From Achromobacter pestifer (GTDB lineage: Bacteria > Pseudomonadota > Gammaproteobacteria > Burkholderiales > Burkholderiaceae_B): a stretch of DNA of 64,000 bases. This document shows, piece by piece, positions 33,984-42,473 of this stretch. The notes under the pieces are model-generated. The model searched no databases. It was given only the letters and a program-made list of their open reading frames with translations, and was not told the origin of the DNA. The stretch is taken from assembly GCF_902859625.1 (NCBI RefSeq), contig NZ_CADIJX010000018.1, positions 1 through 64,000 of the forward strand, in the 5' to 3' direction. The position numbers and the translations under genes are program-made. The first letter of the stretch is position 1; each line of letters starts with the position of its first letter.

Positions 33984-34979
33984 ATGTCCCTACGCTGCAC
34001 ATACATCGACCATGGCAAGGGCGGCTCGCCCGATTGCATGCGGATCGCCGAACGCGACATGGCCGCACCCACCGGCCGGCAGGTGCTGATCGAGGTGGCC
34101 TACGCCGGGGTCAACCGCCCCGACGTGCTGCAACGATCCGGCTCGTATCCGCCGCCGCCGGGCGCATCGCCCCATCTGGGGTTGGAAGTGTCCGGCGCCA
34201 TCATCGCCGTCGGCCCGGACGTCACCGCCTGGAAGGTGGGCGACGCCGTTTGCGCGCTGACGCCGGGCGGCGGCTACGCCCAATACTGCCTGGCCGACGA
34301 ACGCCACTGCCTGCCCGTGCCGCGCGGCATGGATCTGCTGTCGGCGGCCGCCATCCCGGAGAACTACTTCACGGTCTGGACCAATGTCTTTGACCGCGCC
34401 CGGCTGTCGGCCGGTGAAAAATTCCTGGTGCATGGCGGCTCCAGCGGCATCGGGCTGACCGCCATTCAACTGGCGCGCGCCTTCGGCGCCGAGATCTGGA
34501 CCACCGTCGGCAATCAGGACAAGGCAGACGCCTGCTTGAAAGCCGGCGCGCATCACGCCTTGCTGTACCACGACACGGATTTCGAAGCCGATGTGCGCCA
34601 GGCCACCGACGGAGCGGGTGTGGACGTGATCCTGGACATGGTGGGCGGCGCCTACATCAACAAGAACATCCGCCTGCTGGCCGTCAATGGCCGGTTGGTG
34701 CAGATCGCCTTCCTGCAAGGCAGCAAGGCCGAAATCGACGCCTTGCCCATCATGACCAAGCGTCTACAGTTCACGGGGTCCACGCTGCGTCCGCGTTCGG
34801 ACGACGACAAGGGCGCCATCGCCCGATCGCTGGCCGAGAAGGTGGTGCCGCTGATGGAGCAGGGGCAATGCCTGCCGCTGATCCATGAGGTGTTCCCGCT
34901 GGCCGACGCGCCCCGCGCGCATGCCCTGATGGAAAGCAGCAAGCACATTGGCAAGATCATGCTGAAGGTGCAGGCATGA
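33984..34979 (+). CDS. NAD(P)H:quinone oxidoreductase, zinc-free MDR (PIG3-like), 331 aa
   Basis: Medium-chain dehydrogenase fold: NRPDVLQRSGSYPPPPGASPH (substrate side, PIG3/zeta-crystallin pattern, about residues 45-65), AIPENYFTVWTN and the NADPH loop GGSSGIGLTAIQLARAFGA near 151-170. No zinc ligands are seen. It is in the importer operon and ends by a 4-bp overlap with the following SDR. It may reduce an enone or quinone intermediate of the pathway. Confidence 0.9.
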   Translation: MSLRCTYIDHGKGGSPDCMRIAERDMAAPTGRQVLIEVAYAGVNRPDVLQRSGSYPPPPGASPHLGLEVSGAIIAVGPDVTAWKVGDAVCALTPGGGYAQYCLADERHCLPVPRGMDLLSAAAIPENYFTVWTNVFDRARLSAGEKFLVHGGSSGIGLTAIQLARAFGAEIWTTVGNQDKADACLKAGAHHALLYHDTDFEADVRQATDGAGVDVILDMVGGAYINKNIRLLAVNGRLVQIAFLQGSKAEIDALPIMTKRLQFTGSTLRPRSDDDKGAIARSLAEKVVPLMEQGQCLPLIHEVFPLADAPRAHALMESSKHIGKIMLKVQA

Positions 34980-35743
34980 GCGGCCGCTTCCAGGATCAGG
35001 TCGCCATCGTCACGGGCGCGGTGGGTGGCATTGGCTCGGCCATCGTCGAGGGCTTTCTGGCCGAAGGCGGCCGGGTCGGCCTGATTGATTTCAACTCGCA
35101 AGCCGGCCAGGCGTTCGAGAAGGAACTCCGAAAGCACGGCCACGACGTCACCTTCGTCCATGCCGATGTCGCGCATTACGACCAATGCCAGGCGGCTTAC
35201 GACCGCATCACGTCTGAGCTTGGCGCGGCCACCATTCTGGTGAACAACGTCGGCATCTCGCCCAAGACAGACGGGCGCGCGCTGAAGGTCTGGGAAATGC
35301 CGCCAGGAGAATGGGACAACGTGGTGTCGGTGAACCTGAACAGCGTGTTCTACATGACGCACCTGGCGACGCCACACATGGTGAAGCAGCGCCAGGGCCG
35401 CGTGATCAACATGTCATCGGTGGCCGGCAAGGCTTACTGCGATATCGTGGCAGCGCACTACGCCGCCACCAAGGCCGGCCTGATCGGCCTGACGCGGCAC
35501 TGGGCGGCCGAACTGGGCGAATACGACGTCACGGTGAACGCGCTGGCGCCAGGGCGCATCAGCACGCCGCTGTTGAAGAGCGTGCCCAAGGAGATCAATG
35601 ATGCCGTGGCCCAGGTGACGGCGTTGCGCCGGCTGGGTACGCCCGAGGAAGTGGCTGATGCCTGCCTGTTCTTCGCTTCGGATCAGGCCAGGTTTGTCAC
35701 CGGCCAGGTCTTGGACGTGGCCGGTGGGTGGTTGATGACTTGA
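34976..35743 (+). CDS. Short-chain dehydrogenase/reductase, FabG-like, 255 aa
   Basis: The TGAVGGIG cofactor loop, NNVGISPK, the catalytic Ser (INMSSVAGKAY) and YAATKAG tyrosine-lysine pair are present. Its ATG overlaps the stop of the quinone oxidoreductase gene. It is the last gene of the importer operon and of the island; a 19-bp tandem repeat and a REP-like element follow. Substrate unknown. Confidence 0.92.
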   Translation: MSGRFQDQVAIVTGAVGGIGSAIVEGFLAEGGRVGLIDFNSQAGQAFEKELRKHGHDVTFVHADVAHYDQCQAAYDRITSELGAATILVNNVGISPKTDGRALKVWEMPPGEWDNVVSVNLNSVFYMTHLATPHMVKQRQGRVINMSSVAGKAYCDIVAAHYAATKAGLIGLTRHWAAELGEYDVTVNALAPGRISTPLLKSVPKEINDAVAQVTALRRLGTPEEVADACLFFASDQARFVTGQVLDVAGGWLMT

Positions 35744-35783
35744 GTGGCCCCGGGAGGGCTTGCTGAGTGATGGTTGCGGGCAA

Positions 35784-35859
35784 CGATGATGGGTTGCCGG
35801 TGCCGCTGTGGGTTGCGGGCGCCGCTGTGGGTTGCGGGTGCCGATGATGGGTTGCGCGC
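35784..35859. repeat. 19-20-bp tandem repeat, about four units
   Basis: Units 35802-35820 and 35821-35839 are GCCGCTGTGGGTTGCGGGC and the same with final T; flanking units (from 35784 and from 35840) carry GATGATGGG in place of GCTGTGGG. The last unit runs into the left arm of the REP-like element, so the array may have grown from that arm. Confidence 0.7.
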
Positions 35860-35911
35860 GATACGCAGCGGTGTTCTTTCGCTGCTGGGTCTCGCGCTTC
35901 ACCCATCCTAC
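35846..35911. repeat. REP-like dispersed inverted repeat, copy 2
   Basis: The left arm GATGGGTTGCGCGCG (35846-35860) and right arm CTCGCGCTTCACCCATCCTAC (35891-35911) match copy 1 at 19957-20021. The right arm contains the stop codon of the tpm gene. Confidence 0.65.
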
Positions 35912-36561
35912 ACGCCCAGGCGGTACACCACGGTGTCCAGGCGGCTGACGCCTGAGGCTTGGAACTTGGGTTCCTTGTCCAGGATGTCACGGCGGTCGAT
36001 GATCACTGCGGGCGATACGCCCGCGAAGATTGCCTGCACCTCGGTATCCACCACCGAAAACGGGGGGCCGGCCATCTCTTCCTGCGGGTAGTCCAGCGTG
36101 ATCAGCAAGCCCCGGCATGCGGGCGACAACTGCCCGTAGACATGGGTGACGTAGCTGGCGCGCATGGGCTCGGGCAAGGCGACCAGCGCCGCGCGGTCGT
36201 AGACGCCCACGCAGTGCGACAGCAGCTGTGAGTCCAGCTTGAAGATATCGCCGCAGATGATTTCGATATTGCCCGCCACGTAATGCTTGCCGTAGACGGA
36301 TTCGTGCGTAACGGGCCGAAGCTCGTTCTCGGCAAAGAACTGGTCCACGGCGAGCTGAGAGAGTTCGACCCCCAGCACGGAGTGGCCCTGCGCCGCCAGC
36401 CAGACCATGTCCAGCGACTTGCCGCATAGCGGCACCAGCACCCGTCCACCCTTCGGTATGGCCAACGTGGGCCAGTACTTCTGCAAGAGCGGCGTAATTC
36501 GGGTTTGATGAAAATGCGTGCGCCCTTCGCGCCAGCGTTCCAACCAGAATTCTGCGTCCAT
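35908..36561 (-). CDS. tpm: Thiopurine S-methyltransferase, 217 aa
   Basis: The SAM-dependent methyltransferase fold with the TPMT pattern: FWLERWREGRTHFHQ at the N-terminus, VLVPLCGKSLDMVWLA (motif I), GVELSQLAVDQFF, and DRAALVALPEPMRASYV. Bacterial Tpm methylates thiopurines and selenium or tellurium compounds. The start at 36561 has AGGAGG upstream; the length is normal for the family. The stop lies within a REP-like repeat, so the 3' end of the message probably folds there. Confidence 0.93.
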   Translation of the reverse strand: MDAEFWLERWREGRTHFHQTRITPLLQKYWPTLAIPKGGRVLVPLCGKSLDMVWLAAQGHSVLGVELSQLAVDQFFAENELRPVTHESVYGKHYVAGNIEIICGDIFKLDSQLLSHCVGVYDRAALVALPEPMRASYVTHVYGQLSPACRGLLITLDYPQEEMAGPPFSVVDTEVQAIFAGVSPAVIIDRRDILDKEPKFQASGVSRLDTVVYRLGV

Positions 36562-36782
36562 ATTTTGTCTGCTCCTCCTGTATTTCGGTTGCAAGCTCAT
36601 CGCTTGTACCGGGCCGGCCGGGGCCCGGACGCCTTGGCGTCACCCAGCGTAGCGGGTATCGCCGCCGGCGCGCTTGATTCCGCGCAATCCGGTGCTGGGC
36701 ATTGTAGTGCTCCCGAAATGGGTGACGCCGACGCTTGCGCCCGGTATGCTCTGAGGCAGCACGCCCTTCCCCCCAGGAACCG

Positions 36783-37328
36783 ATGCCCGACGCCCAGCAC
36801 CTCCAGGCCCTGCTTCTCCAGTGTGCGGACAAACGCGAATCCGCACTGGCGGAGATCTATCGCCTTGCGTCCCCGCATCTGTTTGCCCTTGCCAGACGTA
36901 TGTTGAGAGACCAGGCCGCCGCTGAAGACGTGCTGCAAGAGTGTTTCGTGTCGATCTGGCGTCAAGCCGGGCAGTATCAGGCCGGGCAAAGCCAGCCGAT
37001 GACATGGATGACCCGCATCGTCAGGAACCGGTGCATCGACCGCCTGCGACGCCCCGATATCGAGGTGCCGGACCCGGACGATACGCTGACGCTGGCGATG
37101 GCCGACGACAGTCCCGGCCCGCTTGCCCGTCTGGAAACCAGCCAGGAAGGCCGTCGCCTGGCCGATTGCATGGGCCAGCTGGAAGGCCCGCAGCGCGTTG
37201 CGATTGCCATGGCGTTTTTTGACGATCTGGCGCATCCCGATATCGCGCAGCGCCTGGATACGCCGCTGGGAACGATTAAGAGCTGGATACGCCGTGGCAT
37301 GCAACGGCTGAAAAGGTGCTTGGAATGA
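36783..37328 (+). CDS. ECF sigma factor, module 1, 181 aa
   Basis: Sigma region 2 (about residues 20-90, LRDQAAAEDVLQECFVSIWRQ) and region 4 (about 120-178, AHPDIAQRLDTPLGTIKSWIRRGMQRLKR) are present. The ATG at 36783 has AGGA upstream. Its stop overlaps the anti-sigma gene by ATGA. The architecture resembles SigK/RpoE-like ECF factors whose partners are RskA-type membrane anti-sigmas. The fasciclin gene downstream, preceded by a promoter-like GCATCCAA-N14-CGTATC, is the likely target. Confidence 0.92.
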   Translation: MPDAQHLQALLLQCADKRESALAEIYRLASPHLFALARRMLRDQAAAEDVLQECFVSIWRQAGQYQAGQSQPMTWMTRIVRNRCIDRLRRPDIEVPDPDDTLTLAMADDSPGPLARLETSQEGRRLADCMGQLEGPQRVAIAMAFFDDLAHPDIAQRLDTPLGTIKSWIRRGMQRLKRCLE

Positions 37329-38014
37329 ACTACCGCCACCCCGAACTGCAAGATCGCCTGGCCGCCGAGTACGTGCTGGGTGGTCTGCGCGCGGGTGCCC
37401 GGCGCCGGTTCGTCCAACTGATGCGTGATGATGCGGGCTTGCGCCGGGCCGTGACTGACTGGGAAGACCGGCTGCTGCCGCTGGCCATGGCCCTGCCTCC
37501 TGAAACACCTCCGGCGCATGTCTGGAAGGCCATTGCCGCCCAGATCGCGCCCGCCGCAGGTCCCGCGGCAGCCTCGACGCGCGCCTCCGCCGGGCGCGGC
37601 CTGTCTTGGTGGCGCACGCTTTCCGCCGGTCTGGCCACCGCCGTGGTCGTGCTGGCTTTCCTGATGCTCAAACCCACGATCGTCCCTCAGGAGGTGCGTA
37701 CCGTCGCCGTGCTGTCTGGCGAGAAGGCCCCTGGCGCGCTGGTCCTGAATACGCTGCCTGACAAGGGCTTGTCCGTGCAGCCCATGCAAGACCTGGTGGC
37801 GCTGGCCGATGGCCGCGCGCTGGAGTTGTGGGCGATATCGCCGGGCAAGGCGCCACGTTCGTTGGGCCTGGTCCTGCCGGGCCAGACCACCGTGCTGACC
37901 CCGCGCCAGTTGCCCGTGCAAGGCGATACGGTCGCCGTCACGCTGGAGCCGGCCGGCGGTGCGCCCAACGGCGTGCCAACAGGCCCGATCGTTCTTAGTG
38001 GCAAGGTCATCTGA
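37325..38014 (+). CDS. RskA-type membrane anti-sigma factor, module 1, 229 aa
   Basis: A short N-terminal cytoplasmic domain (AAEYVLGGLRAGARRRFVQLM) is followed by one membrane helix at about residues 95-115 (LATAVVVLAFLMLK) and a periplasmic C-terminal domain with the RskA pattern (LELWAISPGKAPRSLGLV). It should hold the ECF factor at the membrane until a signal triggers release. It is translationally coupled to the sigma gene. Confidence 0.9.
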   Translation: MNYRHPELQDRLAAEYVLGGLRAGARRRFVQLMRDDAGLRRAVTDWEDRLLPLAMALPPETPPAHVWKAIAAQIAPAAGPAAASTRASAGRGLSWWRTLSAGLATAVVVLAFLMLKPTIVPQEVRTVAVLSGEKAPGALVLNTLPDKGLSVQPMQDLVALADGRALELWAISPGKAPRSLGLVLPGQTTVLTPRQLPVQGDTVAVTLEPAGGAPNGVPTGPIVLSGKVI

Positions 38015-38040
38015 CCAGGGTTAGTCCCTAGAAAATAAAC

Positions 38041-38068
38041 GCATCCAATCGCAGGCCAGCCTCGTATC
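38041..38068 (+). promoter_or_regulatory. Candidate ECF promoter upstream of the fasciclin gene
   Basis: GCATCCAA (38041-38048), 14 bp, then CGTATC (38063-38068). The same GCATCCAA with the same spacing occurs at 46677-46704 before the gene next to the other ECF module. It resembles the SigK-type -35 (CCATCCA) known from RskA-partnered ECF factors. Confidence 0.5.
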
Positions 38069-38100
38069 TCCTCATGACGGCCAAACAAAAGGAGATCGTC

Positions 38101-38649
38101 ATGAAATTGCTAGCCTCGATTGCCATTGCCTGCTCTGCCCTGACCCTGTCGCCCACTTACGCGGCTGACGTCATGGTTGGCGGCCAAGCGATGATGCCCT
38201 CGAAAAATATCGTGGCAAACGCGGTGAATTCCGCGGACCACACCACCCTGGTCGCGGCGGTAAAAGCCGCAGGCCTGGTGGATACGCTGCAAGGCAAGGG
38301 TCCATTCACGGTCTTCGCGCCGACCAACGCCGCGTTCGGCAAGCTGCCAGCCGGCACGGTCGACACCCTGGTCAAACCCGAAAACAAAGCAACGCTGACC
38401 AAGATCCTGACCTATCACGTCGTGCCCGGGAAGCTGGACTTCGACGCGCTGGCGGCCAAGATCAAGAAGGGCGGCGGCTCCACCGAATTGACCACCGCCA
38501 GCGGCGGCAAGCTGTGGGTGATGATGAATGGCAAGCACAACCTGACCCTGAAGGACGAAAAGGGCGGCATGTCCACCATCAGCACGTATGACGTCTACCA
38601 ATCCAACGGCGTGATTCACGTCATCGATACGGTGCTGATGCCAAAGTGA
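38101..38649 (+). CDS. Secreted fasciclin-domain protein, 182 aa
   Basis: A signal peptide (cleavage near TYA|ADVM, about residue 21) is followed by one FAS1 domain: VAAVKAAGLVDTLQGKGPFT, VFAPTNAAFGKLPAG and the conserved YHVVPGK and VYQSNGVIHVIDTVLMP. AAAAGGAG precedes the ATG. Single-FAS1 exported proteins next to ECF sigma/RskA modules are a recurring arrangement (as in mycobacterial MPT83/MPT70-SigK), so it is probably a regulon member; the role is likely surface adhesion or envelope stress. Confidence 0.92.
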   Translation: MKLLASIAIACSALTLSPTYAADVMVGGQAMMPSKNIVANAVNSADHTTLVAAVKAAGLVDTLQGKGPFTVFAPTNAAFGKLPAGTVDTLVKPENKATLTKILTYHVVPGKLDFDALAAKIKKGGGSTELTTASGGKLWVMMNGKHNLTLKDEKGGMSTISTYDVYQSNGVIHVIDTVLMPK

Positions 38650-38675
38650 TGATGGGCGGCAACGCCCGCCCCCAA

Positions 38676-38701
38676 AGCCTGGCGCTTGCGCCGGGCTTTT
38701 T
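38676..38701 (+). terminator. Rho-independent terminator after the fasciclin gene
   Basis: A 10-bp stem with one G-T pair (AGCCTGGCGC 38676-38685, GCGCCGGGCT 38688-38697) ends in five T. A good terminator. Confidence 0.85.
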
Positions 38702-38764
38702 ACCGTGCACGGCACTTCCGGTATCGTAGGGCCCACCCCCGCCCTTCCTGGAAACGCCGCCCTC

Positions 38765-39490
38765 ATGCTTGCGATCCTTCGCCGCCGTTTGCTTTCCCTG
38801 GTGCTGTGCTCGCCGCTTGTGGCCCTGGCACCGTCCGCACTCCATGCGCAGGACGCATCCCAGCTGGACCACGCCTACCAATCCGAGTTGAAGGCGGAAA
38901 ACGACGCCTTGCGCGCGCGCATCCAGCACATGCCACCCGACATGCAGACGTTGAATGCGCAAGTCTCGGCGGCGCTGCGCGCGGGCGACCGGCAGGAAGC
39001 ACAACGCTTGGCCGAAGCGATGGAAGGCAAAGATCCTCGCAACGCCGACATCAAATTGTTCCTGGGCAAGCTGCAAGGCCAACAAGGCAATTCGGCTGCC
39101 GCGCTGGACCTGATCGACCAGTCCATCAAACTGAATCCCGACAACAAGTGGGCGTACATCAACAAGGCGGGCGTACTGGCCGAACGTTCGGATCTGCCCC
39201 GCGCGCTGGCGGCCACAAGAGAACTGACGCAACGCTTTCCCGACTGGAGCATCGGCTACAACCTACAGGCATCCTTGCTGGACAGCATGGACCGTGAGGC
39301 CGAAGCACTGGAGACCTATCAGAAGGGCGTGCGCGCCAAGCCTGCCAGCGCATTGGTCCTGACCAACCTGGGCAATCTACAGCGTCGGCAAGGCCGCCTG
39401 ACCGACGCCCGCCTGTCCTACGAAGCGGCGCTGCGCGTGCAGCCGGGCTATGCCCTGGCTGAATCCGCACTAGCCAGCATGCCGCAATAG
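38765..39490 (+). CDS. Exported TPR-repeat protein, 241 aa
   Basis: A signal peptide (to about residue 28, SALHA|QDAS) is followed by a short coiled-coil-like helix and at least three tetratricopeptide repeats (GNSAAALDLIDQSIKLNPDN, SDLPRALAATRELTQRFPDW, GRLTDARLSYEAALRVQPGY). It is a periplasmic protein-interaction scaffold. The ATG at 38765 is the best signal-peptide start; the ribosome binding site is weak. It is five bases upstream of the next exported protein, so the two form an operon. Confidence 0.82.
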   Translation: MLAILRRRLLSLVLCSPLVALAPSALHAQDASQLDHAYQSELKAENDALRARIQHMPPDMQTLNAQVSAALRAGDRQEAQRLAEAMEGKDPRNADIKLFLGKLQGQQGNSAAALDLIDQSIKLNPDNKWAYINKAGVLAERSDLPRALAATRELTQRFPDWSIGYNLQASLLDSMDREAEALETYQKGVRAKPASALVLTNLGNLQRRQGRLTDARLSYEAALRVQPGYALAESALASMPQ

Positions 39491-39495
39491 GCCAC

Positions 39496-40293
39496 ATGGC
39501 ACACCCCATGAAACGCCGTCCGCTACTGCTGAGCTTGGGCCTGGGCTTGCTGATGGCCGCACCGCTGCGCGCACTGGCCAGCGCTGATCGCAACGCGCTG
39601 ATCCGGCAGGTGTACGCCATGCCGCCACAGAGCATCCCATATAACGCGCAGCACGCCGCGCTGATGCGTTTGCTGCGTGTGCAATGGATGCCGGTCGAAT
39701 CCGGTGCTCCAGGCATTGATTTCGAGCAACCGCTGCTAGGCGGCCGCGATACGCTGGCCATCGCTCGCAATGCATTGAAGACGTCCGACGACGCGCTGGT
39801 GCTGCGGCGCATGGCCGAACTCTGCCGGTGGGTGCCGCGCTACGTGGCGTCATTGGGCGCACTTGCACCCGGCCAATACGCCGTGCCCGCCGAGATGAAA
39901 GAGGCCTTTGGCTTTCCGGAAAGCGGCGTGGATGCGCTGGGCCGCTTCACCCTGCGCCCCCAGCATCTGACCTTGCTGCGCGCCGCCGTCTGGCATGAAG
40001 CAGGCCCGAGCGAACTGGAAGCCGTGCTGCGCGAAGGCGAACGCTTCTGGCCCATGCCGTATATCGACGGCAAGCGCCCCTATGGCAACGCCAGCTATAT
40101 CCAGGTCGACATGGCCGCGTTGCTGGGCGAGCCCTATCCCCTGGACGCCAAGGGCTACGCGATCACTGCCCCCGCCAAGGATGCCCGGCTAGCGAAGCTG
40201 CATCATGAAACGCTGGCGGCCTTGCAGGTGTTCCTGGCCCATGCTTCCGCCGGCAAATCCACGCGGTCAGGACACCCTAGGCGCGGCGGATGA
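39496..40293 (+). CDS. Exported protein of unknown function, 265 aa
   Basis: A signal peptide (cleavage near ALA|SADR, about residue 29) precedes a mostly helical domain with no motif I recognise; notable segments are YNAQHAALMRLLRVQWMP and PMPYIDGKRPYGNASYIQVDMAALLG. The start could also be the ATG four codons in. It follows the TPR gene after five bases and overlaps the convergent DUF1275 gene by 17 bp. The pairing with a TPR scaffold suggests a periplasmic complex; the function is not known. Confidence 0.75.
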   Translation: MAHPMKRRPLLLSLGLGLLMAAPLRALASADRNALIRQVYAMPPQSIPYNAQHAALMRLLRVQWMPVESGAPGIDFEQPLLGGRDTLAIARNALKTSDDALVLRRMAELCRWVPRYVASLGALAPGQYAVPAEMKEAFGFPESGVDALGRFTLRPQHLTLLRAAVWHEAGPSELEAVLREGERFWPMPYIDGKRPYGNASYIQVDMAALLGEPYPLDAKGYAITAPAKDARLAKLHHETLAALQVFLAHASAGKSTRSGHPRRGG

Positions 40294-41035
40294 AGCTGCG
40301 GACGTCATCGGCAATGGGCACGACCGCCAGCAACGTCAACAGCAGCGCCAGCGGCCAGGTCGAGCCAAAGCCAAAGTGGAAGAAGGAATAGGCGCCCGTC
40401 ACGCCGCCCACGAAGAACAGGCTGACCATCAGGCTCAGCACAATCAGCTTGCCTCGGTCGGCGCGCACGGGTGGCATGGTCTGGGCATCCCCCTTGGCCA
40501 CGTTCCAGTAGAACAACTTGCCCAGTTCGATGCCGATATCAGTCACCATGCCCGTCACGTGCGTGGTGCGGATTTCAGATCGGGACACCTTGGTGATCAT
40601 CGCGTTTTGCAGGCCCATGATGTAGCACAGCAGCATGACCGTGCCGGGCACGTAGAACCAGCGCAACGTCTCCAGATTGGCCCCCAGCAAGCCGAACCCC
40701 AGCAATAGCCCCGCTTCGAGCAATAGCGGCAAGGCGTATTCGCTGCTCAGGTGGGAACGGCGCCCGAAGTTGATGAGGAAGGCGGAACTGGCCGCGCCAG
40801 CCAGAAACGACAGCAGTGCCGCCACGCCCTGCAATACCACCACCACGCCGCCAAGCGCCATATGGTCGGCCATCATCGAGACAATGCCCGACATGTGCGA
40901 GGTGTATTGCTGGACGGCCAAGAAGCCGCCGGCATTGACGGCACCAGCGGTGAAGGTCAGGAAATAGGCCAAATGCCGATTGGCCTGGGGGCTACGGCTG
41001 ACAGCCGTCAGCCGGCGCAAATACGGAATGGTCAC
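40277..41035 (-). CDS. DUF1275 (YoaK-like) membrane protein, 252 aa
   Basis: Six hydrophobic segments with the DUF1275 pattern: FTAGAVNAGGFLAVQQYTSHMSG near the N-terminus and MGLQNAMITK then TTHVTGMVTDIG in the middle. The family is an inner-membrane protein of unknown transport role. The GTG at 41035 with AAGGGA upstream is preferred; an ATG at 41095 would add 20 residues with no better signal. Confidence 0.85.
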   Translation of the reverse strand: MTIPYLRRLTAVSRSPQANRHLAYFLTFTAGAVNAGGFLAVQQYTSHMSGIVSMMADHMALGGVVVVLQGVAALLSFLAGAASSAFLINFGRRSHLSSEYALPLLLEAGLLLGFGLLGANLETLRWFYVPGTVMLLCYIMGLQNAMITKVSRSEIRTTHVTGMVTDIGIELGKLFYWNVAKGDAQTMPPVRADRGKLIVLSLMVSLFFVGGVTGAYSFFHFGFGSTWPLALLLTLLAVVPIADDVRSFIRRA

Positions 41036-41175
41036 GCGAGTCCCTTGAAGACAAGAATGCGCGCACTGCGAAGTGTCTGCCATTCTAGTCGCCATCCAGG
41101 CCAGCCGGCGGGTCGGGAATCAGCAGACAGGGAAATACGCGGCAACCCGTCGCCCCGCCACGGAGACATGCCGCG

Positions 41176-42405
41176 TCACCATGAAAACTCCCGCAGATTG
41201 GTGACACGTTCGGCCAAGCCGTCTGCGCCCAGATAGTGGCCCAGCTTGCCGACGCGCACGCGGCGCAGGTCTTCCTGATAGGAGTTGGCCATGGAGTCGC
41301 GGGCTTCGGCAAACGCAGCGGCGATGCCGGCGCCGCCCGCTTGCGCGATCAGCCGTGCGGCCTCGGGCGCCCCGCACGCCACGCAGCGGGCCATGGCCAG
41401 GCCATCGGCCACGGCGCCGTGCGCCAGCAACAGCGCCACCAGGTCGGTCGGCGGCTTGCGGTCAATGCGATGGATCGCGGTGTCGCTGACAGGCGACCCC
41501 GCTTCCAACAGCGCTTGGGCCACGGCATAGGCATGCTGCATCAAGGCCACGTCCACCGGCCCGGCGCTGCCGCGCAACGGCTGATCGAAACGCATGCCCT
41601 GGTGCGCCAATTGGCGCACCAGGGCCGCATCGTCGTTGGCTACCGCGTGTTGCAAAGCCAGATTGGCCAAGCGCGGCGTTGCCGTAATATCGCCCGCCGC
41701 CAACGGGCCACGCCAATCGACCAGGGCACGCCGATAAAACGCGATCAGCTTGTCCGCCAGCGCTTGGGGCAGCCCATGCTCAGACACCCGTTCGTCCACG
41801 TATTCCAGCACTCGCACACCCGGGCTATCCACGTCCGTCTCCGGATCTGTTTCCAGACAAAGCGCCGCGAATGCGCTGGGCAGGTCAGGAGCAATGGTCG
41901 CAATGCCGTCCTGCTGCAAGGCATGCGTCCAACCCGGCAAGCCCTGCTTCCACGCCACGACGCTGCCCGCGCGAGGGCCGGGTTCCATTGCCAGATAGAT
42001 GCGGTCGCAGTATTCAAATCCGCCGATTGGCAGATAGCGCAACTTGCCGTTCCAGGTCTGGCCGTCTTCCTTGGCGGCTTCGTCGGCGCATTCCTGTTCG
42101 TGTTCGATCCAGCCTTGCAGATCGCGGTAGTGGTCGCTGCCGTCGTAGAACAATTCGGCCCAACTCAGGGCCTCTTCGTTGCCGTCCATCCGGGCGCGCA
42201 GGTCGTAGGCCAGTTCGCCCCCTGCGGTCAGTCGCCACAGGTCCCGCAGCGCCAGCGGCAGCGGGCCTTCGCACGCCGCTTCGATCTGGGCGATGCGTGC
42301 ATCGGACAAGGGGGGCTGGGCGTCGATCAGGACTCGATCGGCGAACAACACGATGCCATGCGCTCGCAACGCCTGCTGCTCACTGGCAGTAAAGCCACCA
42401 TTCAT
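41176..42405 (-). CDS. SMI1/KNR4 (SUKH) domain protein with ankyrin-like repeats, 409 aa
   Basis: Residues about 30-165 match the SUKH fold (LSDARIAQIEAACEGPLPLALRDLWRL-like start and LRYLPIGGFEYCDRIYLAME). From about 235 on there are ankyrin-type units (LANLALQHAVANDDAALVRQL, PVDVALMQHAYAVAQALLEAG, PTDLVALLLAHGAV). SUKH domains are common in immunity proteins against secreted toxins, but no toxin gene is next to it. AAGG lies before the ATG at 42405. It is cytoplasmic with a protein-binding role; the partner is unknown. Confidence 0.82.
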   Translation of the reverse strand: MNGGFTASEQQALRAHGIVLFADRVLIDAQPPLSDARIAQIEAACEGPLPLALRDLWRLTAGGELAYDLRARMDGNEEALSWAELFYDGSDHYRDLQGWIEHEQECADEAAKEDGQTWNGKLRYLPIGGFEYCDRIYLAMEPGPRAGSVVAWKQGLPGWTHALQQDGIATIAPDLPSAFAALCLETDPETDVDSPGVRVLEYVDERVSEHGLPQALADKLIAFYRRALVDWRGPLAAGDITATPRLANLALQHAVANDDAALVRQLAHQGMRFDQPLRGSAGPVDVALMQHAYAVAQALLEAGSPVSDTAIHRIDRKPPTDLVALLLAHGAVADGLAMARCVACGAPEAARLIAQAGGAGIAAAFAEARDSMANSYQEDLRRVRVGKLGHYLGADGLAERVTNLREFSW

Positions 42406-42473
42406 GGTCAACCTTCGGTATGTATGATCTGGTGCGATTCTACTGGCCCGTCCAGCACTGACCGCCGCAGTGA

